A DNA stretch of 64,000 nt from an uncultured Tenacibaculum sp. (lineage in GTDB: Bacteria; Bacteroidota; Bacteroidia; Flavobacteriales; Flavobacteriaceae): contig CANMIL010000013.1 of the NCBI GenBank assembly GCA_947497895.1, positions 38,493 to 102,492 on the forward strand. Direction: 5' to 3'. This document shows positions 43,754 through 52,450 of the stretch, one piece after another; within the stretch, counting starts at the first letter, position 1; each line of letters starts with the position of its first letter. Made by a program: the position numbers and the translations under genes. The notes under the pieces were generated by a model. It ran no database searches. It was not told the DNA's origin and worked only from the letters and a program-made list of their open reading frames with translations.

Positions 43754-45129
43754 TGAATATTCAAACTATAGTTCAACAGCAACAAGACTTTTTCAAATCT
43801 CAAAAAACGAAAGATGTTTATTTCAGAAAGAAATCTCTTAAATCTCTTTTAAAGGAAATTACTCTTAGAGAAAAAGATATCGTTCATGCGATTTATAGCG
43901 ACTTCAAAAAATCGGAATATGAAACAATAATGACCGAAATATCCATTGTTCTTTCTGAATTAAAGTTAGTAATAAGAAATATTCATAAATGGAACAAACC
44001 TAAAAGAGTACTTCCTTCATTACTCAATTTCCCTTCTTCAGCGAAAATTTATAGTGAACCTTACGGAAATACGCTAATAATTTCTCCATGGAATTATCCT
44101 TTTCAACTCGCTTTTGCTCCATTAATTGGCGCTATTGCTGCTGGGAATACGGTTTTATTAAAACCTTCTGAACTCACGCCAAATACGAGCAATATTACTA
44201 GAGAAATAATTGAAAAAGTATTTCAACCAAAGCATGTTTCAGTAATTGAAGGTGGAGTTTCGATTTCGCAAGAACTATTACAAATACGTTGGGATTATAT
44301 TTTCTTTACCGGGAGTGTTTTTGTAGGAAAAATAGTTGCTAAAGCTGCCGCAGAACACTTAACTCCAACAACATTAGAACTTGGAGGTAAAAGCCCTTGT
44401 ATTATTGATAAATCTGCTAATTTAAAACTTGCTGCAAAAAGAATCGTATGGGGGAAATTTATCAACTGCGGACAAACTTGTATTGCGCCTGATTATATTT
44501 TAATTCATGCTTCTGTTAAAGATAAATTCATAAGCTTTTTCAAAAAAGAATTGGACAAAGCTTATGGAGAAAATCCAAAAAATTCAGAGGATTTTGCTCG
44601 AATTATTAATACCAAAAACTTTGATAGATTGGAAAGTATGATCACAGACGAAACTGTTTCTATTGGAGGGTTAACAAGTAAAGAAGATCGATATATTTCA
44701 CCAACTCTCATTGATGAACCATCTCTAGATAGCCATGTAATGAAAGAAGAAATTTTCGGACCCATTTTACCACTTATTTCATTCTCTTCTGAAGAAGAAA
44801 TTGACGCTATCGTTTCTAAATATGACAAACCCTTAGCTTTTTATGTTTTTTCAAATAAAAAAAGCTTTACTAAAAAAATGATATCAAAATACTCTTTTGG
44901 TGGAGGAACTATTAATGATACTACGGTTCATTTTGCCAACCACAGGCTCCCTTTTGGTGGCGTTGGAGAAAGCGGGATAGGAAACTATCATGGAAAAAGA
45001 TCATTCGATACATTTACTCATAAAAAAGGAGTTGTATCTAGAGGAACTTGGCTTGACGTTCCCACTCGATATGCGCCATACAAAGGAAAACTAAAACAAT
45101 TGAAAACCTTATTAAAATTGGGGTCATAA
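43753..45129 (+). CDS. aldehyde dehydrogenase, class 3 (fatty aldehyde) type
   Basis: The 458-residue NAD(P)-dependent enzyme shows IISPWNYPFQL, NTVLLKPSELTP, the catalytic Glu motif LELGGKSPCII and the catalytic Cys in FINCGQTCIAPDY. Short length and the C-terminal hydrophobic part fit the class 3 family, which oxidises fatty aldehydes. Overlap with alkB suggests it oxidises the aldehyde derived from the AlkB product. Confidence 0.92.
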   Translation: MNIQTIVQQQQDFFKSQKTKDVYFRKKSLKSLLKEITLREKDIVHAIYSDFKKSEYETIMTEISIVLSELKLVIRNIHKWNKPKRVLPSLLNFPSSAKIYSEPYGNTLIISPWNYPFQLAFAPLIGAIAAGNTVLLKPSELTPNTSNITREIIEKVFQPKHVSVIEGGVSISQELLQIRWDYIFFTGSVFVGKIVAKAAAEHLTPTTLELGGKSPCIIDKSANLKLAAKRIVWGKFINCGQTCIAPDYILIHASVKDKFISFFKKELDKAYGENPKNSEDFARIINTKNFDRLESMITDETVSIGGLTSKEDRYISPTLIDEPSLDSHVMKEEIFGPILPLISFSSEEEIDAIVSKYDKPLAFYVFSNKKSFTKKMISKYSFGGGTINDTTVHFANHRLPFGGVGESGIGNYHGKRSFDTFTHKKGVVSRGTWLDVPTRYAPYKGKLKQLKTLLKLGS

Positions 45130-45143
45130 ACTTTTCAAAATTA

Positions 45144-45878
45144 ATGTCTGAAAAAACAACATTTGAAGCGATAAAATACAGAAGATCCGTTAGGGTATAC
45201 GATCCAGAAAAAAACATTGACTCGAACACTGTTACCAAATGCCTTGAATTAGCAAGTTTGGCTCCAAATAGCAGCAACATGCAGCTATGGGAATTCTATC
45301 ATATCACTTCTAAAGATTATATTGAGAAAATTGCTCCTTTATGCTTTAATCAAAATGCTGCTAAAACAGCACAGCAATTGGTTGTTTTTGTCGTTAGAAA
45401 AGATTTATGGCGAAAAAGGGCAAAGGCAAACCTAGATTTTATGGACAAGGTTTTCGGTAAAAATAAACCTAAATCAGAATGGCGTAAACGTGAAAAAGTT
45501 GCTAGAAACTACTATGGTAAAGTAATCCCTTTTGCCTATTTTGATTTTTTAGGCATAGTTGGTTGGTTGAAATATATAATGATTTCAATTACGGGATTAT
45601 TTCGCCCGATCTATCGCGAAGTAAGAAATAGTGATATGCGTATTGTCGCTCACAAAACCTGTGGTTTGGCGGCTCAAACTTTTATGCTTGCCATGGCTGC
45701 TGAAGGTTATGACACCTGCCCTATGGAAGGTTCGGATACAAAACGCGTTAAACGCTTATTGAAACTACCTTATAGAGCCGAAATAAATATGATTGTTTCT
45801 TGTGGCATTCGAAAACCCGAAGGAGTTTATGGTGATCGATTTAGAATCCCTTTTGAGGAAATTTATAAAAAGATATAA
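45144..45878 (+). CDS. nitroreductase-family flavoprotein
   Basis: The 244-residue protein has the nitroreductase N-terminus (AIKYRRSVRVYDPEKNI, LASLAPNSSNMQLWEF) and the C-terminal flavin-binding part (GLAAQTFMLAMAAEGYDTCPMEG). It probably binds FMN and uses NAD(P)H. A central insert (about 85-150) is more hydrophobic than usual. It follows the aldehyde dehydrogenase by 14 nt; its role there is unknown. Confidence 0.9.
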   Translation: MSEKTTFEAIKYRRSVRVYDPEKNIDSNTVTKCLELASLAPNSSNMQLWEFYHITSKDYIEKIAPLCFNQNAAKTAQQLVVFVVRKDLWRKRAKANLDFMDKVFGKNKPKSEWRKREKVARNYYGKVIPFAYFDFLGIVGWLKYIMISITGLFRPIYREVRNSDMRIVAHKTCGLAAQTFMLAMAAEGYDTCPMEGSDTKRVKRLLKLPYRAEINMIVSCGIRKPEGVYGDRFRIPFEEIYKKI

Positions 45879-45880
45879 AT

Positions 45881-45910
45881 AAGAAGAGAGGCTTAAAGCC
45901 TCTCTTCTTA
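45881..45910. terminator. bidirectional terminator
   Basis: The stem AAGAAGAGAGGC/GCCTCTCTTCTT lies between the convergent nitroreductase and acylase genes and reaches into the end of the latter. Confidence 0.8.
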
Positions 45911-48298
45911 TTTATTAGGTTCAAAAATGAGGATATTTTCTGATTTTATAATCTCTTCTTGATTAAGTTTCATTTTTACAAATTCTCCATTCAAATATTT
46001 TTCTGCTTGATCTTTATAATGCGGACTTAATACATTACCTGATTGCCCAGTTGGAATAACCGTAATACTATTATCAATATCAGAAAAATCGATAACCCGT
46101 CTTGTTGAAGGTCCAGCATGAACTTTGTAGTACCCAGTACTATCAATTTTATAAATATTATTGTTAATTACCTGATCTCCTCCAACTGTTTCGAATGGTC
46201 CAACATTAAACATTTTTCTCAATACACCTCCTGCTTTACCTATAGCATGTTCATGTTCTACTGAAAGTACTCGTTTCCATTTCCAATCATCTACATTAGC
46301 ACCTAATTGGTCTTCAAGAAAAGCAATTGCATTTTTGTATGATTTTAAAACGATGTCTTTCTTAGTTTCTTTTTTATCTGATGTATTTACATCGTCCCAC
46401 CAAACAGACTCATTTCTTTTAACTTGAGCCGCTACAACTTTTTCTTCAAAAGGTGTATTCATAAACTGATTAAATGCCTGCTTCATTTCATCTTTAAAAG
46501 TATTCTTTACAAATTCATACCACATTCTATTATAAATTACTGGCCCCACCTCTTCTTTACCAAAATAACCATTCCAGTTTTTTAATAAATCCATTGCTTT
46601 AATTTGACTTGGAGATAAATCTTCCTTTTCAATATACTCTAACCAATGGCTAACAATTTCTGGAGCAGTAACAGAATTAACATCATAAATCATTTTTGCA
46701 ACATCTTCTTTCTTAAAATCATTTTTAGCATCCAATAAATTTTCAATTCTTCTGGCTCTATCTTCAGGCAAATAATACCCTGGGTATAATATCCCTGCTA
46801 TAGAATCAGGCTGATTGTTTGCAGAGTAAACATAATTCCAATCTGGATTTATCGCTTGCGGATTTTCTTCAAAATCTAAGTACTGCTGAATATCGTCCTT
46901 CCCAGAAGCTCCATCCAAAAACACCTTGGTGTATAAACTATCTCTGTATTTATATAGTTTCCCTGATGCAAACCACGCTATGTTATTTTTAGCATCACCA
47001 TACATAATGTTTAATCCTGGTGCATGTAACATTGCCGCGCCTTTTTTAAATTCTGAAAGTGAGTTCGCATGCGACAAACGATAACAAGTTTCAAGTAAAT
47101 CACTTTCAACCTTGGTGTAAATCCACTGCATTGCAATGGGTCTATGATCTTTTAAATGCTCAATGAGTCCGTTCATTATAGGACCGTGTTGACTAACTTT
47201 TATTTGATAGGTAGTATCAGGAGCATCTTTAATTTTAATTCTTTTATCAATTAAATCATACTTCTTAAGTCCATCTTTTGTTTTGTAGTACATTTCATCA
47301 TCCTCTGAATTTTCTTCAAAATAAAAATCTACATCATCATTTTCAAACATTGTCAATCCATAAGCGTATTTCCTATTATGTCCAAGAAGAGGAAATGGAG
47401 TTAATGCCAAGTTAAATCCATACATTTCATATGTAGGAGTTTTTATATGTGATTGATACCATACAGAAGGTTGGGAGTATCCAATATGAGGATCGTTTGC
47501 AAACAGCACCTTTCCCGATTCAGTTTTCTGTCCTCCAATGACCCACGAATTACTTCCTATAAATGGTGATACTGGAAGTTTATCCATGATATCATTTATT
47601 GCTCTCGCAAAATTTGCCTTTAATTCTGGATTTTTCTGATTTTTAATGAGTGTTAAGTTGGAATATTCAGCACCTATAAGTTCATTCAAGTAATTTTCAC
47701 CAAGCGTCTCCTTAACTTCAGTAAGCATTGGATCCGTCCTATGAGCTGCAGCAAAACTAAATGCCATGTATCCAAAAACGTTGTAAATATCTTCTATTGT
47801 ATATTTTTCTTTAGCAACTCCTACCATATAAAACTCTATTGGTGTTGGCCCGTTTTCAATAAACTGATTAATTCCATTTAAATAGGCCATTGCCATTTTA
47901 TATGATGCTTTCTCTTTATTTGCTTTTGCAATACTTTTTGCTGCCGCTTCTTCTATTCCCAATCCTGAGAAAAACTTATCAACTCGGACTAAATCTTTTC
48001 CAAATATTTCAGCAAGTCTACCCGCCGAAATTCTTCGAATCAATTCCATTTGCCATAGTCGATCTTGTGCATGAACATAACCCAAAGCGGTATAGGCATC
48101 TGTATTATTATTTGCATTAATGTGAGGTACTCCTACTTCGTCAAAATAGACAGTTACAGGATCCGAAATCCCTTTCAAATTTAACTCTCCATTATATGTT
48201 GGTTTCAAACTTCTATAGAAAAAGAAACAACCAATAATCGCTAATAATAATGCCATGATAATAACCTTTCGGTTAAATATCTTTTTGAATACGCCCAT
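45908..48298 (-). CDS. penicillin acylase/AHL acylase family Ntn hydrolase
   Basis: The 796-residue protein has an N-terminal membrane helix or signal anchor (about 12-30). An alpha-chain region follows (VTVYFDEVGVPHINANN, YVHAQDRLWQMELIRRISAGRLAE), then the self-cleavage site in GSNSWVIGG, where the new N-terminal Ser becomes the nucleophile. The beta chain has NDPHIGYSQPSVWYQ. Relatives cleave penicillins, acyl-homoserine lactones or other amides in the periplasm; the substrate here is unknown. It stands alone. Confidence 0.92.
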   Translation of the reverse strand: MGVFKKIFNRKVIIMALLLAIIGCFFFYRSLKPTYNGELNLKGISDPVTVYFDEVGVPHINANNNTDAYTALGYVHAQDRLWQMELIRRISAGRLAEIFGKDLVRVDKFFSGLGIEEAAAKSIAKANKEKASYKMAMAYLNGINQFIENGPTPIEFYMVGVAKEKYTIEDIYNVFGYMAFSFAAAHRTDPMLTEVKETLGENYLNELIGAEYSNLTLIKNQKNPELKANFARAINDIMDKLPVSPFIGSNSWVIGGQKTESGKVLFANDPHIGYSQPSVWYQSHIKTPTYEMYGFNLALTPFPLLGHNRKYAYGLTMFENDDVDFYFEENSEDDEMYYKTKDGLKKYDLIDKRIKIKDAPDTTYQIKVSQHGPIMNGLIEHLKDHRPIAMQWIYTKVESDLLETCYRLSHANSLSEFKKGAAMLHAPGLNIMYGDAKNNIAWFASGKLYKYRDSLYTKVFLDGASGKDDIQQYLDFEENPQAINPDWNYVYSANNQPDSIAGILYPGYYLPEDRARRIENLLDAKNDFKKEDVAKMIYDVNSVTAPEIVSHWLEYIEKEDLSPSQIKAMDLLKNWNGYFGKEEVGPVIYNRMWYEFVKNTFKDEMKQAFNQFMNTPFEEKVVAAQVKRNESVWWDDVNTSDKKETKKDIVLKSYKNAIAFLEDQLGANVDDWKWKRVLSVEHEHAIGKAGGVLRKMFNVGPFETVGGDQVINNNIYKIDSTGYYKVHAGPSTRRVIDFSDIDNSITVIPTGQSGNVLSPHYKDQAEKYLNGEFVKMKLNQEEIIKSENILIFEPNK

Positions 48299-48472
48299 TT
48301 TATAAAAATTTTCCTTTGTTAAATATAGATAGAAATATTTTCTTTTAATCTTCCATGACAGGGATTACTTATTTAGTTTCATAAAAACCACTCACAAACC
48401 CTAAAAATCACTAGTAAAACCCCTAGCAAAGTTTCAGCAAAAACCCTTATCAACGAACTAATTCCTTTTATA

Positions 48473-48480
48473 TAGCTTTG
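48473..48480 (+). promoter_or_regulatory. -7 element of the Pel-like operon
   Basis: TAGCTTTG fits TAnnTTTG 42 nt before the ATG at 48523. It overlaps the TTG at 48478, which rules that codon out as a start. The -33 element is unclear. Confidence 0.55.
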
Positions 48481-48522
48481 CCGTCCCCCCAGCTCTTATT
48501 TTTAAATTTTAAACAATTTGAC

Positions 48523-50055
48523 ATGAATTTAAAAAAAATAAGGGAATCTGTTGTAAATAAAAGAGTTCTTCTTGTTACTGAAGGTACCTATCCTTATAAT
48601 TATGGCGGGGTCTCGAGTTGGTCGCATACGTTGTGCAACTTAACAAAAAAGATTGATTATGTAATTTATGCTCTGAATGCTCACTATGAAGAAAAGCCTA
48701 AATATAGTATTCACGATAACGTAAAAGAAATTATCCAAGTTCCTCTATGGGCTTCTTATGATTTATGCGATATCATGGATTACGGTGATTCTTATAAAAA
48801 CGTAGTTGATAGGAAAAGGAATACAAATAGCATTAGTATTCAATACTATTTCCTCGAACCTTTTAAAGTATTTGTCTCAAATCTTATTGGTAATAAGAGG
48901 TGTTTAGATAAGCTCGAACAAAGCATCTATATTTTATGGGAATACTTTCAAAAATATGATTATGAAGTTACCACAAAACATCAATTGGTTTGGGAAGAGT
49001 TTAAAAATATTATTAAAGAGAACTTCGATAATTCAAATGATTTAGTAATTAGTGATATTGCCTTTTCTCTTCAATATATAAACAAACTTTTATTGCCTCT
49101 TGCTATTCCAATTCCTGAGGTAGATATTGTTCATATTACTTTAGCGGGACTTCCTATTTTTCCCGCATTAATTGCGAAAAGACAATACAATGCATCCATA
49201 ATGGCTACAGAACACGGTGTTTTCATACGAGAAAACATGATTAACATTAGTAGTTCATCACTTTCTTTCTTCGTGAAAAATTTAATTATTAAAAGCTCAG
49301 AATCTATATGCAGACTCGCATATACAAGATCTGATTTAGTAACATCGGTAAGTAAATTCAATACAAAATGGGAATTTAGGTACGGTTTGGATGAAGAAAG
49401 ATCGAAAGTAATTTACAATGGCGTGGATGAGAATAGATTTAACATTGGTGAAAAACCAGCTCATTTAAAAAACACACCTACAGTTGTTGCTATTGCTAGA
49501 ATATTTGCTTTAAAGGACATTATTACAATGATTAAAACTTGTGAATATGTTAGTAAGAAAATACCTAATGTAAAGTTCATTGTATATGGCGATAAAAAAG
49601 CTGATTTAGAATATGTGAAAGAATGTGAAGATCTTATTACAGCATTAAAGCTTCAAGACAATTTTATTTTAGCAGGACATCACAGTCAGCCTAATAAAGC
49701 TTTTTTAGAAGGAAATATTTCTATTTTAACCTCAATTTCAGAAGGGTTTCCTTACACAGTAATTGAATCAATGAGTTGTGGCGTACCTGTCGTTGGAACG
49801 GATGTTGGGGGTGTAGCGGAAGCCATTACTGAAAAAACTGGTTTTGTTTGTAATCCCAAAGATTATAATACTCTAGGCGAACGCGTTGTGTATTTACTTA
49901 ACAATCCCGATATATGTAAGCATATGGGAATTGAAGCAAGAAAAAGAGTTTTGGAAAACTTTACACTCAACAAAATCATTCAATCTTACGAAGACACTTA
50001 CGAAAACTTAACCCCAAAAAGAACATCTACAAAGAAGTTAACCCCCTTTTATTAA
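48523..50055 (+). CDS. PelF-like GT4 glycosyltransferase
   Basis: The 510-residue cytoplasmic GT-B enzyme has the N-terminal motif TEGTYPYNYGGVSSWSH typical of PelF (GGVSSW), then the HGVFIREN region, NGVDENRF, and the GT4 EX7E motif at Glu407 and Glu415 (SEGFPYTVIES) with GTDVGGVAEAI. PelF polymerises the Pel polysaccharide from UDP-GalNAc-type donors in Pseudomonas; length is close to PelF (about 507). The pelG-like gene starts 3 nt downstream. I chose ATG 48523. Confidence 0.88.
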   Translation: MNLKKIRESVVNKRVLLVTEGTYPYNYGGVSSWSHTLCNLTKKIDYVIYALNAHYEEKPKYSIHDNVKEIIQVPLWASYDLCDIMDYGDSYKNVVDRKRNTNSISIQYYFLEPFKVFVSNLIGNKRCLDKLEQSIYILWEYFQKYDYEVTTKHQLVWEEFKNIIKENFDNSNDLVISDIAFSLQYINKLLLPLAIPIPEVDIVHITLAGLPIFPALIAKRQYNASIMATEHGVFIRENMINISSSSLSFFVKNLIIKSSESICRLAYTRSDLVTSVSKFNTKWEFRYGLDEERSKVIYNGVDENRFNIGEKPAHLKNTPTVVAIARIFALKDIITMIKTCEYVSKKIPNVKFIVYGDKKADLEYVKECEDLITALKLQDNFILAGHHSQPNKAFLEGNISILTSISEGFPYTVIESMSCGVPVVGTDVGGVAEAITEKTGFVCNPKDYNTLGERVVYLLNNPDICKHMGIEARKRVLENFTLNKIIQSYEDTYENLTPKRTSTKKLTPFY

Positions 50056-50058
50056 ACA

Positions 50059-51654
50059 ATGGTAAAAAACATTGAGGAGAGTACTTTTTTACTACTCCAA
50101 AAAATTAAAGACAAAATAGGTTCCCCCGTGTCTATTGATGTTGTTGTTGCAACTCTAGAATCTTTAGGAATAAAAAGTGAAAATGTTCAAGATGACTTCG
50201 GTTATGAAGACTCTTGGGAACTTGCCAACTATATATTTCAAGAACTTACTTTAAACGTAAAATCATTCGTTAAAAATGAAAAACAACTTGAACAAGAAAA
50301 TTTATCTGAGGAGAAATCTAAGACAATAGCTCTTAATGCCTATTTATTTTTTAAACAGTATTTTTTTAGTACGTCATATCTCTTGGCTTTCGCTATTCAA
50401 CTTACTTCAATTATTGCTTATGGGTTTTCAATATACATATACACTGGTTTTAATCATGTACAATCAACGGTTGTTGTTTTAGGTATCGTTATTGGTATGG
50501 TCATTAGTGGTGGATTTATTCAGGTAATAGGGAACCAAGTTTCTAAACATTTTTATTTAAAAGACTATAAGTTGGTTGAAGAAATGACCTTTTTTCTATT
50601 AAAAAAAGGGGCTGTTTTCATTATTTCTTCCATAATACTCTTATTCACAATTAATTTAATCTTACCTCTATATCCTATAAAAACAGCTTTACTTATTGGA
50701 GCCTATGCTTTTTGGGTTGCATTACTGTTTTTAGTGTTCGCTCCGTTACATGTTGTAAAAAACCGTAAAATAATTCTATTAGCAACTTTTCTAGCAACAA
50801 TCGTATGTCTTCCATTAACAAATAGTACTTTCTTTAACATATATCAATTACATTTTTTAGGGCTTTTTGTTGCTATTTCTACCGTAGTAATCTTCTTAAT
50901 ACTCTTTTTCAAATTGAAAAGAAAAGACAGTTTCTCAAGTCAAATCAAATTCCAAAAAGGAGCTGTTTTTTACAACAATTTATATCCGTTCCTTTACGGT
51001 ATTCTTATCAATTTCTTCTTTTTTATTGATAGAATCATTGCTTGGTCCAGTACTAAAGTTAGTAATTTCTTTATGCCAATTTATTATGAAAAAGACTATG
51101 AAATAGGTATGGATATTTCCATCATATTTTTTTTACTACTTGCAGGAATTCTTGAATATGGAAATACCTCCTTATTCAATCTATTAAACGAGCAAAAAAA
51201 TAAGACTACACTAGTTAATTTAAAAACATACAAAACAAAAATTCGCGTTCTGTACCTTAAAAACATAGCTTTAGTATTCTTAGCAGCCATTCCAATTTAC
51301 CTTATTATTCTCTACATATTTTATGGTAACTGGGGGTATAATCATTTTTTTATTGAACCCCTGAAAAGCATAAACATTAAAGTTGGCAATGTAGGTGTTG
51401 TTGGATATTTATTTCTATGCTTTGGAATGCTAAACTCCTCCTATTTATTGTCAATGAAAAAACAAAAAGAAGTCCTCCAAATTCTTTCCCTTTCCTGTAT
51501 TGTAAATATTACATCTGGTCTAATACTAAGTCGTGTATTCTCATATGAGAACAGTGTTTATGGAATGTTAATCGCTTCTATTGTTTTTACTTTTTTAAGT
51601 TTTAAAGAAAATATAAAAGTCTACAAAAACATAGATTATTATGCTACACTATAA
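50059..51654 (+). CDS. PelG-like polytopic membrane protein
   Basis: The 531-residue protein has a soluble N-terminal part (about 1-95) and then about a dozen hydrophobic segments with charged loops, the shape of a MATE/Wzx-like transporter. PelG is the inner-membrane partner of PelF in Pel export. The call rests on topology, length (Pseudomonas PelG is about 456 residues), the FLFCFGMLNSSYLLSMKKQKE-like C-terminal region and the position right after the pelF-like gene. The N-terminal soluble extension is unusual. Confidence 0.75.
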   Translation: MVKNIEESTFLLLQKIKDKIGSPVSIDVVVATLESLGIKSENVQDDFGYEDSWELANYIFQELTLNVKSFVKNEKQLEQENLSEEKSKTIALNAYLFFKQYFFSTSYLLAFAIQLTSIIAYGFSIYIYTGFNHVQSTVVVLGIVIGMVISGGFIQVIGNQVSKHFYLKDYKLVEEMTFFLLKKGAVFIISSIILLFTINLILPLYPIKTALLIGAYAFWVALLFLVFAPLHVVKNRKIILLATFLATIVCLPLTNSTFFNIYQLHFLGLFVAISTVVIFLILFFKLKRKDSFSSQIKFQKGAVFYNNLYPFLYGILINFFFFIDRIIAWSSTKVSNFFMPIYYEKDYEIGMDISIIFFLLLAGILEYGNTSLFNLLNEQKNKTTLVNLKTYKTKIRVLYLKNIALVFLAAIPIYLIILYIFYGNWGYNHFFIEPLKSINIKVGNVGVVGYLFLCFGMLNSSYLLSMKKQKEVLQILSLSCIVNITSGLILSRVFSYENSVYGMLIASIVFTFLSFKENIKVYKNIDYYATL

Positions 51655-52444
51655 ATATCTCCTTTTATTACTTAGCTCATTTTTATCATTTAAATCCCTT
51701 GCTAATTTCAATAATGTTTTCCTTTGTTATGGAAAGGTTCCAATACATGAAATTCGAAATTACACCTATGTTATTCTTGAAGCTAGTCATTATACTGTTG
51801 GTGAAGTAGCCGTTTTAAAACAATACAATCGTAATGTTTTGTGTTATATTTCTCTCGGTGAAGTAAACGAATACACCTCTTTTTACAAACAAGCAAAACC
51901 CTTTGTGTTATCTGGTAAGAATGAAATTTGGAATAGCTACTATTTAAATTTAGCTCAAAAGCCACTACAAGATATTTTACTGAACGATATTAAAGAGAAA
52001 ATTAGCATCAAAGGATTTGACGGGCTCTTTCTTGATAATATTGACAACTACGGAATGTATGGTAAACAAAAACATTTAAAAGAACACTTGATTTCCTTTT
52101 TAAAGAATATTAAGAGTGAACATTCTGGTATTTATTTAATGCAAAACGCCGGTCTGGATTTAATAAAAATCACTAATAATTTGGTTGATTCTATTGCTAT
52201 TGAGTCCATTATTACTTCATATAGTTTTGAAAAGAATAAATATCAATTTAGAAACAAAAAAGAATTCAAATGTAAAGCTTTAAATATCAAAGAAATTGAG
52301 CAAAAATATGCCATTCCATTTATCATTATAGAATATATGGACAGTGATAAAGGAAAAAATAAGGTTCTACGAAAATTAAAGAAGTTTAATTGGGAAATAT
52401 TCGTAGGTCAAATTGATTTACAAAACAAACCTGTATTTAAATAG
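51641..52444 (+). CDS. secreted GH114-type glycoside hydrolase (PelA hydrolase-like)
   Basis: The 267-residue protein has a signal peptide (about 1-21, ending SLA) and a single TIM-barrel domain. Motifs LCYISLGEVNEY (Glu74), KGFDGLFLDNIDNY (Asp127, Asp132) and SIAIESI fit the endo-alpha-1,4-polygalactosaminidase group, which includes the hydrolase half of PelA. In Pseudomonas that domain trims the Pel polymer in the periplasm. Here it is a separate protein; its start overlaps the pelG-like gene by 14 nt. Confidence 0.82.
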   Translation: MLHYKYLLLLLSSFLSFKSLANFNNVFLCYGKVPIHEIRNYTYVILEASHYTVGEVAVLKQYNRNVLCYISLGEVNEYTSFYKQAKPFVLSGKNEIWNSYYLNLAQKPLQDILLNDIKEKISIKGFDGLFLDNIDNYGMYGKQKHLKEHLISFLKNIKSEHSGIYLMQNAGLDLIKITNNLVDSIAIESIITSYSFEKNKYQFRNKKEFKCKALNIKEIEQKYAIPFIIIEYMDSDKGKNKVLRKLKKFNWEIFVGQIDLQNKPVFK

Positions 52445-52450
52445 CATCCA

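Noticed and set aside
48478..48522. Longer start (TTG 48478) for the PelF-like gene
   Set aside because: The codon overlaps the -7 promoter element, and the family N-terminus begins shortly after ATG 48523.
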